Assembly (NCBI GenBank): GCA_036521915.1
Contig: DATDGU010000111.1
Location: 12,547 to 76,546 of the forward strand
DNA: 64,000 nt
Direction of reading: 5' to 3'
From: PALSA-555 sp036521915
GTDB lineage: Bacteria > Actinomycetota > Acidimicrobiia > IMCC26256 > PALSA-555
Shown here: positions 50,234 through 58,592 of the stretch, one piece after another
Numbering within the stretch: the stretch's first letter is position 1
Layout: every line of letters begins with the position of its first letter
Translations under genes and position numbers: made by a program
The notes under the pieces: generated by a model
Told to the model about the DNA's origin: nothing
Seen by the model: only the letters and a program-made list of their open reading frames with translations
Databases searched by the model: none

Positions 50234-51994
50234 ATGCCAGCCCGCGAATCGCTGCGGAGCCGCCACGTCCCGGCGCCGGGCCAGGCGGCGATGCCCGCCC
50301 CGAACGCGGCGGCGCTCATCCGCTCGAACGGCGAGCATCCGACGCGCGCCGGGCGGCCCGCGATCAAGTTCGCCGACCGGGTGTGGACCCACGGCGAGTT
50401 CTACGCGGAGGCGCGACGCTTCGCCGGCCTCTTCCGTGAGCGCCTCCCCGTCGACGGCCCCGCCCACGTCGCCGTCCTGCTCGACAACACGCCCGACTAC
50501 CTGTTCGCGCTCGGCGGCGCAGCCCTGACGGGCGCGGCAGTCGTCGGGCTGAACCACACCCGCCGCGACGAGCACCTCCTGCGCGACCTGACCCACACGC
50601 ATTGCAGCCTCGTGATCACCGAGCCGCGCCACGTCGCGCTGCTCGACCCGATCGCCGACCGGCTCCCGCCGGTGCTCACGAGCCGCCGCTTCGCCGACGG
50701 CGACGACCCCGACCGGGGGCTCGGCCACGACCTCGCCGACACGCTGGACGCCGTGGACGACACGGACCAGGGCCTTGAGCCCGACGCCGACACGCGCTGG
50801 GCGCTCATCTTCACGTCGGGCACGTCCGACGCGCCGAAGGCGGTGATCTGCACCCAGCGGCGGTTCCTCGTCACGGGCACGCGGATGGGCATCATCATGG
50901 ACCTCGGGTCCGACGATGTCGGCTACATCTGTATGCCGCTGTTCCACTCGAACGCGCTGATGGTCGGGTGGGCGCCGTCGCTCGTGTACGGCGCGTCGGT
51001 GGGCCTCGCCCGGCGCTTCAGCGCGTCCCGGTGGCTCGGCGACATCCGCCGCTACGGCTCCACCTACTTCAACTACACCGGGAAGCCGCTGGCGTACCTC
51101 CTGGCGACGCCGGCGCGGCCCAACGACGCCGAGAACCCGCTGCGGGTCGCGTTCGGCAACGAGGGGAGCCCCGAGATCGTCGAGGCGTTCGCCACCCGCT
51201 TCGGCGTCGACGTCATCGACGCGTACGGGGCCACCGAAGGCGGTGTGGCGGTGAACCGCGACGTCGAGGAGCGCGCCGGCGCGCTCGGCCAGGTCGGCGA
51301 CAACGTGCAGGTGGTCGACGAGGAGGGCCACGCGCTGCCGCGGGCCCGCTTCGGCCCCGACGGGCGGCTCCTGAACGCGGACGAGTGCGTCGGCGAGATC
51401 GTCAACACCGCGGGCGCCGGGCCCTTCGAGGGCTACTACAACAACGCCGAGGCCAACGAGCGGACGCTGCGCTTCGGCTGGTACTGGACGGGCGACCTCG
51501 GGTACCTCGACGACGACCAGTACCTCTACTTCGCGGGGCGCAACGCCGACTGGCTGCGCGTCGACGGCGAGAACTTCCCTGCCCAGCCCATCGAGACGAC
51601 GATCGCCCGCTATCCCGGCGTCGTGCTCGCCGCGGTGTACGGGGTGCCCGACGACCAGGCGGGCGACCAGGTCATGGCCAGCCTCGTGCTGGGCCCCGAC
51701 GCCTCGTTCGACCCCGACGGTTTCGCCGCGTGGCTCGACGCGCAGGCGACGATCGGCCCGAAGTGGCGGCCGCGCTACCTGCGCCTCCTCACCGACCCGC
51801 CCACGACCGGCACGAACAAGATCGTGAAGCGCACGCTGGTGCACCAGAAATGGCGCCGCGACCGGGTCGGCGGCGACCCCGTCTACACGCGCGGGCGCGG
51901 CGAGACGACGTACCGACGCTTTGGCACCGAGGACGAGGCCGCGCTGCACGACTCGTTCGAGCGCCACGGCCGGTCCCGCTTCGTCGACCTGTGA
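50234..51994 (+). CDS. Acyl-CoA synthetase (AMP-forming, FadD-like)
   Basis: 586 residues. ANL superfamily motifs: IFTSGTSDAPKAV (P-loop), DAYGATEGG, TGDLGYLDDDQYLYFAGRNADWLRVDGE and the C-terminal TNKIVKRTLV with the adenylation Lys. Activates a carboxylic acid (fatty, steroid-side-chain or aromatic) to its CoA ester; FadD17-like proteins are the nearest in my memory. Its stop overlaps the GTG of the acyl-CoA dehydrogenase gene, so substrate activation and first oxidation are coupled. Confidence 0.88.
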   Translation: MPARESLRSRHVPAPGQAAMPAPNAAALIRSNGEHPTRAGRPAIKFADRVWTHGEFYAEARRFAGLFRERLPVDGPAHVAVLLDNTPDYLFALGGAALTGAAVVGLNHTRRDEHLLRDLTHTHCSLVITEPRHVALLDPIADRLPPVLTSRRFADGDDPDRGLGHDLADTLDAVDDTDQGLEPDADTRWALIFTSGTSDAPKAVICTQRRFLVTGTRMGIIMDLGSDDVGYICMPLFHSNALMVGWAPSLVYGASVGLARRFSASRWLGDIRRYGSTYFNYTGKPLAYLLATPARPNDAENPLRVAFGNEGSPEIVEAFATRFGVDVIDAYGATEGGVAVNRDVEERAGALGQVGDNVQVVDEEGHALPRARFGPDGRLLNADECVGEIVNTAGAGPFEGYYNNAEANERTLRFGWYWTGDLGYLDDDQYLYFAGRNADWLRVDGENFPAQPIETTIARYPGVVLAAVYGVPDDQAGDQVMASLVLGPDASFDPDGFAAWLDAQATIGPKWRPRYLRLLTDPPTTGTNKIVKRTLVHQKWRRDRVGGDPVYTRGRGETTYRRFGTEDEAALHDSFERHGRSRFVDL

Positions 51995-53151
51995 ACCTCG
52001 CGTTCAGCGCCGACGAGCAGGCCTTCGCCGCGGAGATCCGCGCCTGGCTCGCCGAGCACCTCGAGGCGCCGCCCCGCTTCGCCACGCTCGACGGCGAGAT
52101 CGCGTGGGGCCGCGCGTGGCAGGCCACGCTCGCCCGCGACCGCTGGGTCGGCATCCAGTGGCCCGCCGCCTACGGCGGGCGCGACGCGACGCCGGTCCAG
52201 GTCGCGCTGTTGAACATGGAGTACGCGCGGGCCCGCGCCCCCCAGCCGGTCAACCGGGTCGGCGTGAACAACGTCGGCCCGACGCTCCTCGCGTTCGGGA
52301 CGGAGGAGCAGAAGGCCCGCTGGCTGCCGGCCATCCTCGACGCAAGCGAGCTGTGGTGCCAGCTGTTCTCCGAGCCGGGAGCCGGCTCGGACCTCGCGTC
52401 GCTGTCGACGCGGGCGACGCCGGCGGAGGGCGGCTGGCTCGTGTCAGGTCAGAAGGTGTGGACGAGCTACGCGCAGTGGTCGCGCTGGGGAATCTGCCTG
52501 GCGCGCACCGACCCGGACGCACCACCGCATCGCGGCATCTCCTACATGGTCGTCGACCTGGAGAGCCCCGGCGTCGACGTCCGCCCGCTGGTCCAGCTGA
52601 CCGGGGAGGCGGAGTTCAACGAGGTGTTCCTCGACGAGGTGTACGTGCCGTCGCAGCAGCTCGTCGGGGGCCTGCACCAGGGCTGGGCCGTCGCGAGCAC
52701 GACGCTGTCGCACGAGCGGGGCACGATCTTCGCCTTCAAGGAGCAGGTCGTGCACGAGGGCTACCTCGACGAGCTGTACGCGCTCGCCGACGCCAGCGGC
52801 GCGCTCGACGACGTCGAGGCGGCCGACGCCCTCGCGCAGTCGTTCGTCGACCTGCGCGTCCTGCGCCTCCACAACTGGCGGACGCTGTCGCGCCTGTCCC
52901 GGGGCCTCGAGCCGGGACCGGAGACGAGCTGGGTGAAGCTGGCCTGGACCGACATGACCCAGCGCCTGTCGCGGGAGGCCGTCGAGCTGTGCGGTGCGGC
53001 GGCGCCGCTCTGGCGCGGCGCGGACGACGTGCCCGCCGACGGGAAGTGGCAGCGCCAGTGGCTGTGGAGCGGCGCGGCGTCGATCGCCGGCGGCACCTCG
53101 GAGATCCAGAAGAACATCGTCGCCGAGCGGATCCTCGGCCTCCCCCGTTGA
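51991..53151 (+). CDS. Acyl-CoA dehydrogenase
   Basis: 386 residues. EIRAWLAEHLEAPP start, VGIQWPAAYGGRDA, WCQLFSEPGAGSDLAS (FAD/substrate loop), GQKVWTSYAQWSRWGICLART and the C-terminal SIAGGTSEIQKNIVAERILG. Introduces the alpha-beta double bond with FAD. GTGA overlap with the ligase gene. Such FadE proteins may work as alpha2beta2 pairs; no second subunit is adjacent. Confidence 0.92.
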   Translation: MNLAFSADEQAFAAEIRAWLAEHLEAPPRFATLDGEIAWGRAWQATLARDRWVGIQWPAAYGGRDATPVQVALLNMEYARARAPQPVNRVGVNNVGPTLLAFGTEEQKARWLPAILDASELWCQLFSEPGAGSDLASLSTRATPAEGGWLVSGQKVWTSYAQWSRWGICLARTDPDAPPHRGISYMVVDLESPGVDVRPLVQLTGEAEFNEVFLDEVYVPSQQLVGGLHQGWAVASTTLSHERGTIFAFKEQVVHEGYLDELYALADASGALDDVEAADALAQSFVDLRVLRLHNWRTLSRLSRGLEPGPETSWVKLAWTDMTQRLSREAVELCGAAAPLWRGADDVPADGKWQRQWLWSGAASIAGGTSEIQKNIVAERILGLPR

Positions 53152-53152
53152 C

Positions 53153-53533
53153 GTGGTCCGCGCCCGCGCCCTCGACCATCTCGTCCTGAACTGCGCCGAC
53201 GTCGAGACGTCACTGCGCTGGTACTGCGACGAGCTCGGCCTCGAGCCGGTCCGGGTGGACGAGTGGCGGGCCGGCACGGCGCCGTTCCCGTCGGTGCGCA
53301 TCGACCCGCACACGATCATCGACCTCCTCGCCGCCCCGCGGTCGGGTGTGAACGTCGACCATCTCTGCGTCGTCGTCGACCCTGTCGACCTCGACGCCGT
53401 CGCCGCGTCCGGTCACTTCGACCTCGTCGGCGACGGGCCGATCAACGGGCTGTTCGGGGCGCGGGGGTACGCCACGAGCCTCTACGTCCGCGACCCCGAC
53501 GGCAACACCGTCGAGCTGCGCACCTACGACTGA
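53153..53533 (+). CDS. VOC-family protein
   Basis: 126 residues. LDHLVLNCADVETSLRWYCDELGLEPV, VDHLCVVV and ATSLYVRDPDGNTVELRTY form one complete VOC module; His in LDHLVL, His in VDHLCV and Glu in VELR are candidate metal ligands. GTG 53153 lies 1 nt after the dehydrogenase stop; no SD is evident, so coupling to the upstream gene is likely. Confidence 0.82.
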   Translation: MVRARALDHLVLNCADVETSLRWYCDELGLEPVRVDEWRAGTAPFPSVRIDPHTIIDLLAAPRSGVNVDHLCVVVDPVDLDAVAASGHFDLVGDGPINGLFGARGYATSLYVRDPDGNTVELRTYD

Positions 53534-53725
53534 CGAGGGCGCCCGCTCGGACTCGGTCAGCGCCGTGGACGAGCTGATCTAGGGCCCGACGGTCGCGACG
53601 GGCGCACCGAGGTCACGATGGCCAGCAACGGCCGGCCCTGGATCGACCTCATGGTCGACGCCGGCCACCTCGACGCGGGGCAGGCCTTCTGCGCCAAGGT
53701 GCCGGCCGCGATCCCGTCACCGTGA
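53534..53725 (+). pseudogene. Possible 3' remnant of a larger gene
   Basis: The frame stays open after the VOC stop and reads DGRDGRTEVTMASNGRPWID then LMVDAGHLDAGQAF to a TGA at 53723. The SNGRP...L-VD pattern faintly recalls the C-terminus of HTTM/vitamin-K-carboxylase-like proteins, but no start, no upstream domain and no SD are present. May equally be chance; the gap otherwise holds nothing recognisable. Confidence 0.2.
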
Positions 53726-53744
53726 CGGCGGCGCCACTCCCGGC

Positions 53745-55163
53745 CTACAGGAAGCGGCGCATCAGCCGTTCCTTGCGCGGCGTGTAGGGCGGGTAGGCGA
53801 GCGCCGGGTCGGGCTTCGTCGACTTGCGGAACACGCCCTTGGCGTGACTGAACGTGTCGAAGCTCGCCTTGCCGTGGTAGGCGCCCATCCCGCTCGGGCC
53901 GATCCCGCCGAAGGGCAGGCCCGGCACCGACACCTGGAACAGGGTCGCGTTCACCGCGGCGCCGCCCGAGCTGGTCTGCTCCAGGACGTGCTCCCGGGTC
54001 GCCCGAGACCGGCTGAACAGGTACAGGGCGAGCGGCTTCTCCCGCGCGTTCACGTACTCGATCGCCGCGTCGACGCTCTCGACCGGCAGCACGGGCAGGA
54101 TCGGGCCGAAGATCTCCTCCTGGAGCACCCCGGCGTCGGGTGCCACGTCCTGGAGCACGGTCGGCGCGATGTAGCGCTCGGCGCGCTCGACGGTCACGCC
54201 TACGGTCGCCGTCTCGCCGGCGAGCAGCATCGCCAGTCGCTGACAGTGCTGGTCGTTCACGATCCGGCCGTAGTCCGGGCTGTCCTTCGGGTCGGCGCCG
54301 TAGAAGTCAAACACCGCGCGACGGATCTGCTCGACGAAGCGGTCCGCGGCCCCACGCGTCACGAGCGCGTAGTCCGGAGCGATGCAGGTTTGGCCGGCGT
54401 TCAGGTACTTACCCCAGGCGACGCGCCGGGCCGCGACCTCGAGGTCGGCGTCGTCGTCGACGATCACCGGGCTCTTGCCGCCCAGCTCGAGCGTCACCGG
54501 TGTCAGGCGCTTCGCCGCGGCCTCCATCACCACGCGGGCGACGCGACTGTTGCCCGTGTAGAAGATGTAGTCGAACGGCTCGGCGAGCAGGGCCTGCGTC
54601 TCGGCCGCGCCGCCCTCGACGACCGCGACGGCATCGGTGTCGAGGTACTTCGGGATCGTGCGGGCCAAGACGGCCGAGGTCGCCGGTGCGAGCTCCGAGG
54701 GCTTCCCGACGACGCAGTTCCCCGCGGCGAGCGCACCCACCATCGGCGACAGCAGCAGCTGGACGGGGTAGTTCCACGGCGCGATCACGAGCGCGACGCC
54801 GTAGGGCTCGCGCACGAGTCGGGCCTTCCCGGGGCGGGCAATCATCGGCGTCCACACCCGCTCGGGGCGCATCCATGACCGAAGGTGGCGACGGACGTAG
54901 TCGATCTCGCTGATCACGAACCCGACGTCGGTCGCCCACGCCTCGGTCGGGGGCTTGCCGAGATCGGTGGCGAGCGCCCCGAGGAGGTCGGCTTCGCGCT
55001 CGACGAGCATGAGCCGGAGCCGCTCCAGCTGCTCGCGGCGCCACGCCAACGGGCGGGTGCGGCCCGACACGTAGGTCTGGCGCAGGTGGGCGACGAGGTC
55101 CGGGACGGACCGCAGCGCCCCGTTCGGGCTCGCCGCCGGCTTGGGTTCGGTGGTCGTGGTCAC
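53745..55163 (-). CDS. NAD(P)-dependent aldehyde dehydrogenase
   Basis: 472 residues, class 3-like without a membrane anchor. APWNYPVQLLLSPMVGALAAG, catalytic Glu in TLELGGKSPVIV, catalytic Cys in NAGQTCIAPDY, and PFGGIGPSGMGAYHGKASFD at the C-terminus. Oxidises a medium- or long-chain aldehyde to the acid. Start overlaps the HAD gene end by 4 nt. Tail ends FRKSTKPDPALAYPPYTPRK, with no hydrophobic helix. Confidence 0.92.
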   Translation of the reverse strand: MTTTTEPKPAASPNGALRSVPDLVAHLRQTYVSGRTRPLAWRREQLERLRLMLVEREADLLGALATDLGKPPTEAWATDVGFVISEIDYVRRHLRSWMRPERVWTPMIARPGKARLVREPYGVALVIAPWNYPVQLLLSPMVGALAAGNCVVGKPSELAPATSAVLARTIPKYLDTDAVAVVEGGAAETQALLAEPFDYIFYTGNSRVARVVMEAAAKRLTPVTLELGGKSPVIVDDDADLEVAARRVAWGKYLNAGQTCIAPDYALVTRGAADRFVEQIRRAVFDFYGADPKDSPDYGRIVNDQHCQRLAMLLAGETATVGVTVERAERYIAPTVLQDVAPDAGVLQEEIFGPILPVLPVESVDAAIEYVNAREKPLALYLFSRSRATREHVLEQTSSGGAAVNATLFQVSVPGLPFGGIGPSGMGAYHGKASFDTFSHAKGVFRKSTKPDPALAYPPYTPRKERLMRRFL

Positions 55164-55870
55164 AGGGCCTCCTCAACGAGTGCCAGCACCGCGGTGAGGT
55201 CGGCGCCCACCGCCACCCCCGACCCGGCCGGGTCGTCGGGCGCGGCGCTGTCGGGCCACCGGTCCTCGCGTCGCAGGTATAGCGCGGTCATGCCGACGGA
55301 CCGGGGCCCGACGACATCGGGTCCCCACGTGTCGCCGACGAAGATCGTCTCGCTCGCCGGGACGCCCAGCTTCGTGAGCGTGTGCTCGAAGATGCGCGGA
55401 TGGGGCTTCCGCGCCCCGGCCCACGCGGACGACACGATCACGTCGAAGCCTTCGGCCAGGCCCACCTCTCCGAGCGCCTCCAGGAGCTCCCAGTCCCAGT
55501 TCGAGCAGACGCCGAGCGCCAGTCCTCCTCGCCGGAGGACGTCGAGGACTTCGGGCACCTCCGGGAACGCCTCGAGCACCCGGGTCGCGGTGCCCTGCCG
55601 GAGCTTCTGGAGGATCTCCTCGTACTCTCCGGGATGAACGTCGACCTCGGCGAGCATGGCGAGCAGCCGCTCCCGCTGCCATTCCTGGTAGTGCTCCCTG
55701 CTCTGCGAGTGTTCGACGTGCTCGACACCATCGAGCCCCTCGTTCCACCAGCGGTCCTTCACCTCGTCCGAGACCGCATAGCCGTGCTCGGCGAGGACGA
55801 CGTCGACTGACATCCACTGTGTGGCCTGCGCGAGCGTGCCGTAGAAGTCGAAGAGAACGGCAGTCACCAT
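55160..55870 (-). CDS. HAD-superfamily hydrolase
   Basis: 236 residues. Motif I FDFYGTLAQ with nucleophile Asp, motif II VCSNWDW, motif III Lys in GARKPHPRIFEHTL and motif IV VGDTWGPDVVGPRSVGM. Cap domain of helical C1 type. Phosphatase for an unknown small phosphate ester, or a haloacid dehalogenase relative (though motif I favours phosphatase). ATG 55870; the aldehyde dehydrogenase gene follows with a 4-nt overlap. Confidence 0.88.
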   Translation of the reverse strand: MVTAVLFDFYGTLAQATQWMSVDVVLAEHGYAVSDEVKDRWWNEGLDGVEHVEHSQSREHYQEWQRERLLAMLAEVDVHPGEYEEILQKLRQGTATRVLEAFPEVPEVLDVLRRGGLALGVCSNWDWELLEALGEVGLAEGFDVIVSSAWAGARKPHPRIFEHTLTKLGVPASETIFVGDTWGPDVVGPRSVGMTALYLRREDRWPDSAAPDDPAGSGVAVGADLTAVLALVEEAL

Positions 55871-56195
55871 GACCCTTGAATCGTAAGGTCACACGGGACA
55901 TCCGGCCGGGTCGTGATCGGAAAATCCCATCAAAATCCGGGGCCGATGGCGGCCATCTCCGTGGACCAGCCCCGCTTGCCCATCATTTGCCCGTCAAACC
56001 TGGCGACACAAGGTGCCACAGGAGACAATCAGACGGCACGAGGACCGAACGTGAGCAGCCTCAACGTCACTCGTTGACATCAGATGGACGTCCGGCAAGG
56101 GTCTGCAAAACCCTTCATCTCAAGTGGTGGTGATCGTGTCTTCGGGGGCAGGTCTTTCACGCACATGGCGAGCGGCTCGACGAAGCCTCCGCAGC
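55871..56195 (+). other. Non-coding boundary region
   Basis: No credible gene. It contains one ATCCCATCA (55924-55932), the half motif of the 20-nt repeat at 62871 and 63077, and a hairpin AAGGGT-CTGCAAA-ACCCTT near 56096-56114 whose 7-nt loop equals a tRNA-Cys anticodon loop, but with no T-arm or acceptor stem around it. Lower GC than the DNA to its left. Confidence 0.4.
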
Positions 56196-57536
56196 ATGAA
56201 GCGGTCGTTCGCCGCGGCCGTCGTCGCGCTGTTGTCGGTCGGCGTCGTCGCCGGCGGTGTCCTCCCCGTCGGCGCGAGCACCGCGGCACCGAACGCGGTC
56301 GGGATCGTGACCCTGACGTTCGTGGACCGACAGCGGTCGACACCCGCCTGGAACGGCCAGGCCCGAGAGCCGGAGCGGGCGCTCGTCACCACGGTGCTGT
56401 ACCCGGCGGTGGGCTCGCCCGGCTCGGCCGGGCCGGTGAGCGGCGCCGCGCCGGATCGGAGCACGGCCCCGTACCCGCTGATCGTCTTCGCCCACGGCTT
56501 CGGTGCCACCCCCCAGGACTACGAGAATCTCCTCAGCCACTGGGCTTCCCAGGGCTACGTCGTGGCCGCGCCCCTGTTCCCCCTCACCCACAGCGGCACC
56601 CCGGGCGGGCTCGACGAGGGCGATCTCGCCAGCCAGCCCGGCGACATGAGCTTCGTCATCACCTCGGCGCTGACCGCGTCGCGGCACAGCACCGGGACGC
56701 TCGCCGGCATGATCGACGCGCGGGTCGTCGGCGCTGCCGGGCACTCCAACGGCGCCATCACGACCCTCGGACTCGTCGCGAACACCTGCTGTCACGACGC
56801 GCGTGTCGGCGCGGCCGTCGTTCTCGCGGGACAAGAGAACCCGTTCACGGGGGGCCACGTCGACTACCTGCACGCGCCGCCCCTCCTGCTGGTCCATGGG
56901 ACCGCCGACGATGACGTCCCGTACAGCGACGCCGAGATGGTCTTCAACCACGCGAGGGGACCCAAAGCCCTGCTGACCGTCGAGGGCGGCGATCACTCGT
57001 CGGCCGCCGGATTCGAGGCACCCAGTGCCACGAGCGTCCTCGGGACCACCACCGACTTCTTCGACGCGTACTTGAAGCGTGACCCGACGGCCCGGGGCAG
57101 GCTGAGCGCCGACCAGCAGCCCGGGATCACCACGATGCACGCCGCGCTGGCTGCCGGATCAACCGTCACCATCACGACCACGCCGACGCCGAAGCTTGAT
57201 CTGCACGCGACCGTCACCCCGCACCAGAAGCTCACGAACGGGCAGCAGGTCACGATCACCTGGAGCGGGTACACGCCTGGCGCCACCGTCAACCTCTTGC
57301 AGTGTTCCGGACTGGCGACCCAGCCGAGCGATGAAGCACGGTGCGGCTTCGCGAACGCCGTCCTGCTCCATCCCGACCCAACCGGGTCCGGGTCGCTCCC
57401 GCTCACGATCGTCACCGGGAAGGTCGGCGACGGCATCTGCGACGCGACGCACCCGTGCACGATCGTGGTCAATAACGCCGGCCACACCGACCCCGCGAGC
57501 TCGATCCGGCTCCCGATCAGCTTCGCGGCCGCCTAG
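56196..57536 (+). CDS. Secreted alpha/beta hydrolase with a C-terminal neocarzinostatin-like domain
   Basis: 446 residues from ATG 56196 (an ATG at 56124 is in frame, but the signal peptide MKRSFAAAVVALLSVGVVAG starts here). Hydrolase part: FAHGFGATPQDY, nucleophile AAGHSNGA, LLVHGTADDDVPYSDAEMV (Asp) and GGDHSSA (His). From about residue 350 a beta-sandwich domain: LTNGQQVTITWSGYTPGATV, LLQCSG, CTIVVNNAGHTDP, resembling neocarzinostatin/macromomycin apoproteins with paired Cys. The second domain may bind a hydrophobic ligand or the cell wall. Substrate unknown. Confidence 0.8.
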   Translation: MKRSFAAAVVALLSVGVVAGGVLPVGASTAAPNAVGIVTLTFVDRQRSTPAWNGQAREPERALVTTVLYPAVGSPGSAGPVSGAAPDRSTAPYPLIVFAHGFGATPQDYENLLSHWASQGYVVAAPLFPLTHSGTPGGLDEGDLASQPGDMSFVITSALTASRHSTGTLAGMIDARVVGAAGHSNGAITTLGLVANTCCHDARVGAAVVLAGQENPFTGGHVDYLHAPPLLLVHGTADDDVPYSDAEMVFNHARGPKALLTVEGGDHSSAAGFEAPSATSVLGTTTDFFDAYLKRDPTARGRLSADQQPGITTMHAALAAGSTVTITTTPTPKLDLHATVTPHQKLTNGQQVTITWSGYTPGATVNLLQCSGLATQPSDEARCGFANAVLLHPDPTGSGSLPLTIVTGKVGDGICDATHPCTIVVNNAGHTDPASSIRLPISFAAA

Positions 57537-57759
57537 CTCGACGGGCCGTCCGGCGCCATCGCGCCGCGAACTCGATCTGGTGGTATCGAACGCGCATTAA
57601 GCACGCTGACCCTGGTCGTGACCGACGACGACGGTGGGCTGAATGTGCCGGCAGTCCAGACGGTGTCGCTTACGAGCTTGGAGGCGTCGCTTCGGACCTC
57701 GGTGCCGACGGTGGCGTTCTTCTTCATTCGGCCCTCCAGAGGCCGGCGCGCGGAGCTGA

Positions 57760-58482
57760 CTACGCACCACGCTTGGTCGCAGTCGGAGATTGATCGAGGA
57801 ACGTGGTCAGCACGTTGATGAGCGCTTGGCGCTCCGACGCGAAGTCGTAGTCCTCGGGCGTGAGCATGTTCGTCATCGCGAATCCGCGTAGTGCTGCCCA
57901 CAGCAGGGCCTCGACGGAGCGTCGTGTTGCGTGCCGGTCACCGTCGGCGAGGAGCTGGGCACCGAGGCGATGCACACCGCGTGCCATCTCGAGGAGCTGG
58001 GCTGCGTGGTCCGGGTCGTCGTTTCGTGATGCTCTCGTGTTGATGAGGATCTCGAAGCTGGCCCGGCTGAGCGGGCTCTGGTAGGCCTGCCACCCGGCAT
58101 CCACGATGGCCTCGATCCGAGCCCGGATGGGTCCCTCCGGGATGACCGGCTGCTCGAGGCAGGCACGGAACTGCTCGTATCCGGCGAGCACGACCGCCGA
58201 GAAGAGGCCGGCCCGGTCACCGAAGTGGTACTGGATCACGCCCCATGTGAGGCCGGCTCGCTGCGCGATCCGGTTTGCGCTCGCTTTGGCGTATCCCTCC
58301 TCCATGATGCAGGCCGCGGCTTCGCGGATGACCCGAGCGCGAGTGTCGTCGCCGCGCCGGTGGCTCTCGCGTTCCTCCCGGTCGCGCACGGCCTCCACCT
58401 GCTGGGCCAACGTCTCCGGTGCCCGCGCCGACCGCGGGGTCAACCCGACGTTCGCCGTGTGTTGCCCCTGGCCGCCGCTCAC
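57760..58482 (-). CDS. TetR-family transcriptional regulator
   Basis: 240 residues from GTG 58482. HTH: TRARVIREAAACIMEEGYAK then ASANRIAQRAGLTWGVIQYHF. The long N-terminal tail is basic and hydrophilic. AAGGAGGGGG is followed by an out-of-frame ATG opening an 8-codon leader (MSGGAGIP) that ends at CCGTGAGC, overlapping the GTG, so translation may be coupled to the leader. The open frame continues to 58602 across the operator, which argues against a longer protein. Divergent from the binding-protein gene and probably its regulator. Confidence 0.82.
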   Translation of the reverse strand: MSGGQGQHTANVGLTPRSARAPETLAQQVEAVRDREERESHRRGDDTRARVIREAAACIMEEGYAKASANRIAQRAGLTWGVIQYHFGDRAGLFSAVVLAGYEQFRACLEQPVIPEGPIRARIEAIVDAGWQAYQSPLSRASFEILINTRASRNDDPDHAAQLLEMARGVHRLGAQLLADGDRHATRRSVEALLWAALRGFAMTNMLTPEDYDFASERQALINVLTTFLDQSPTATKRGA

Positions 58483-58525
58483 GGGATACCCGCGCCCCCG
58501 CTCATCGTGCCCCCTCCTTGCCAAG

Positions 58526-58546
58526 ATAGAGGTCTCTATGATCATA
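58526..58546. promoter_or_regulatory. Palindromic operator pair between tetR and the binding-protein gene
   Basis: ATAGAG-GT-CTCTAT (58526-58539) and TATGATCATA (58537-58546) are two perfect palindromes sharing 3 bp, AT-rich against a GC-rich background. They sit in the only spacer between divergent genes. Confidence 0.6.
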
Positions 58547-58592
58547 ATGGGCCAGGGACCCGGCCGCTGGGGGCGGGTCAGGGGGGAGCGGC

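Noticed and set aside
53534..53725. Third UGA-recoded gene (VOC protein extended past its TGA)
   Set aside because: The VOC fold is complete before the TGA, the stop is not at a Cys position, and no SECIS-like hairpin was seen after it.
56080..56140. tRNA-Cys gene
   Set aside because: Only an anticodon-arm-like hairpin; no D-arm, T-arm (GGTTCRA) or acceptor stem could be found around it.
57618..57818. 66-codon frame between the hydrolase and tetR
   Set aside because: No SD, no homology seen, overlaps the tetR 3' end; treated as non-coding.
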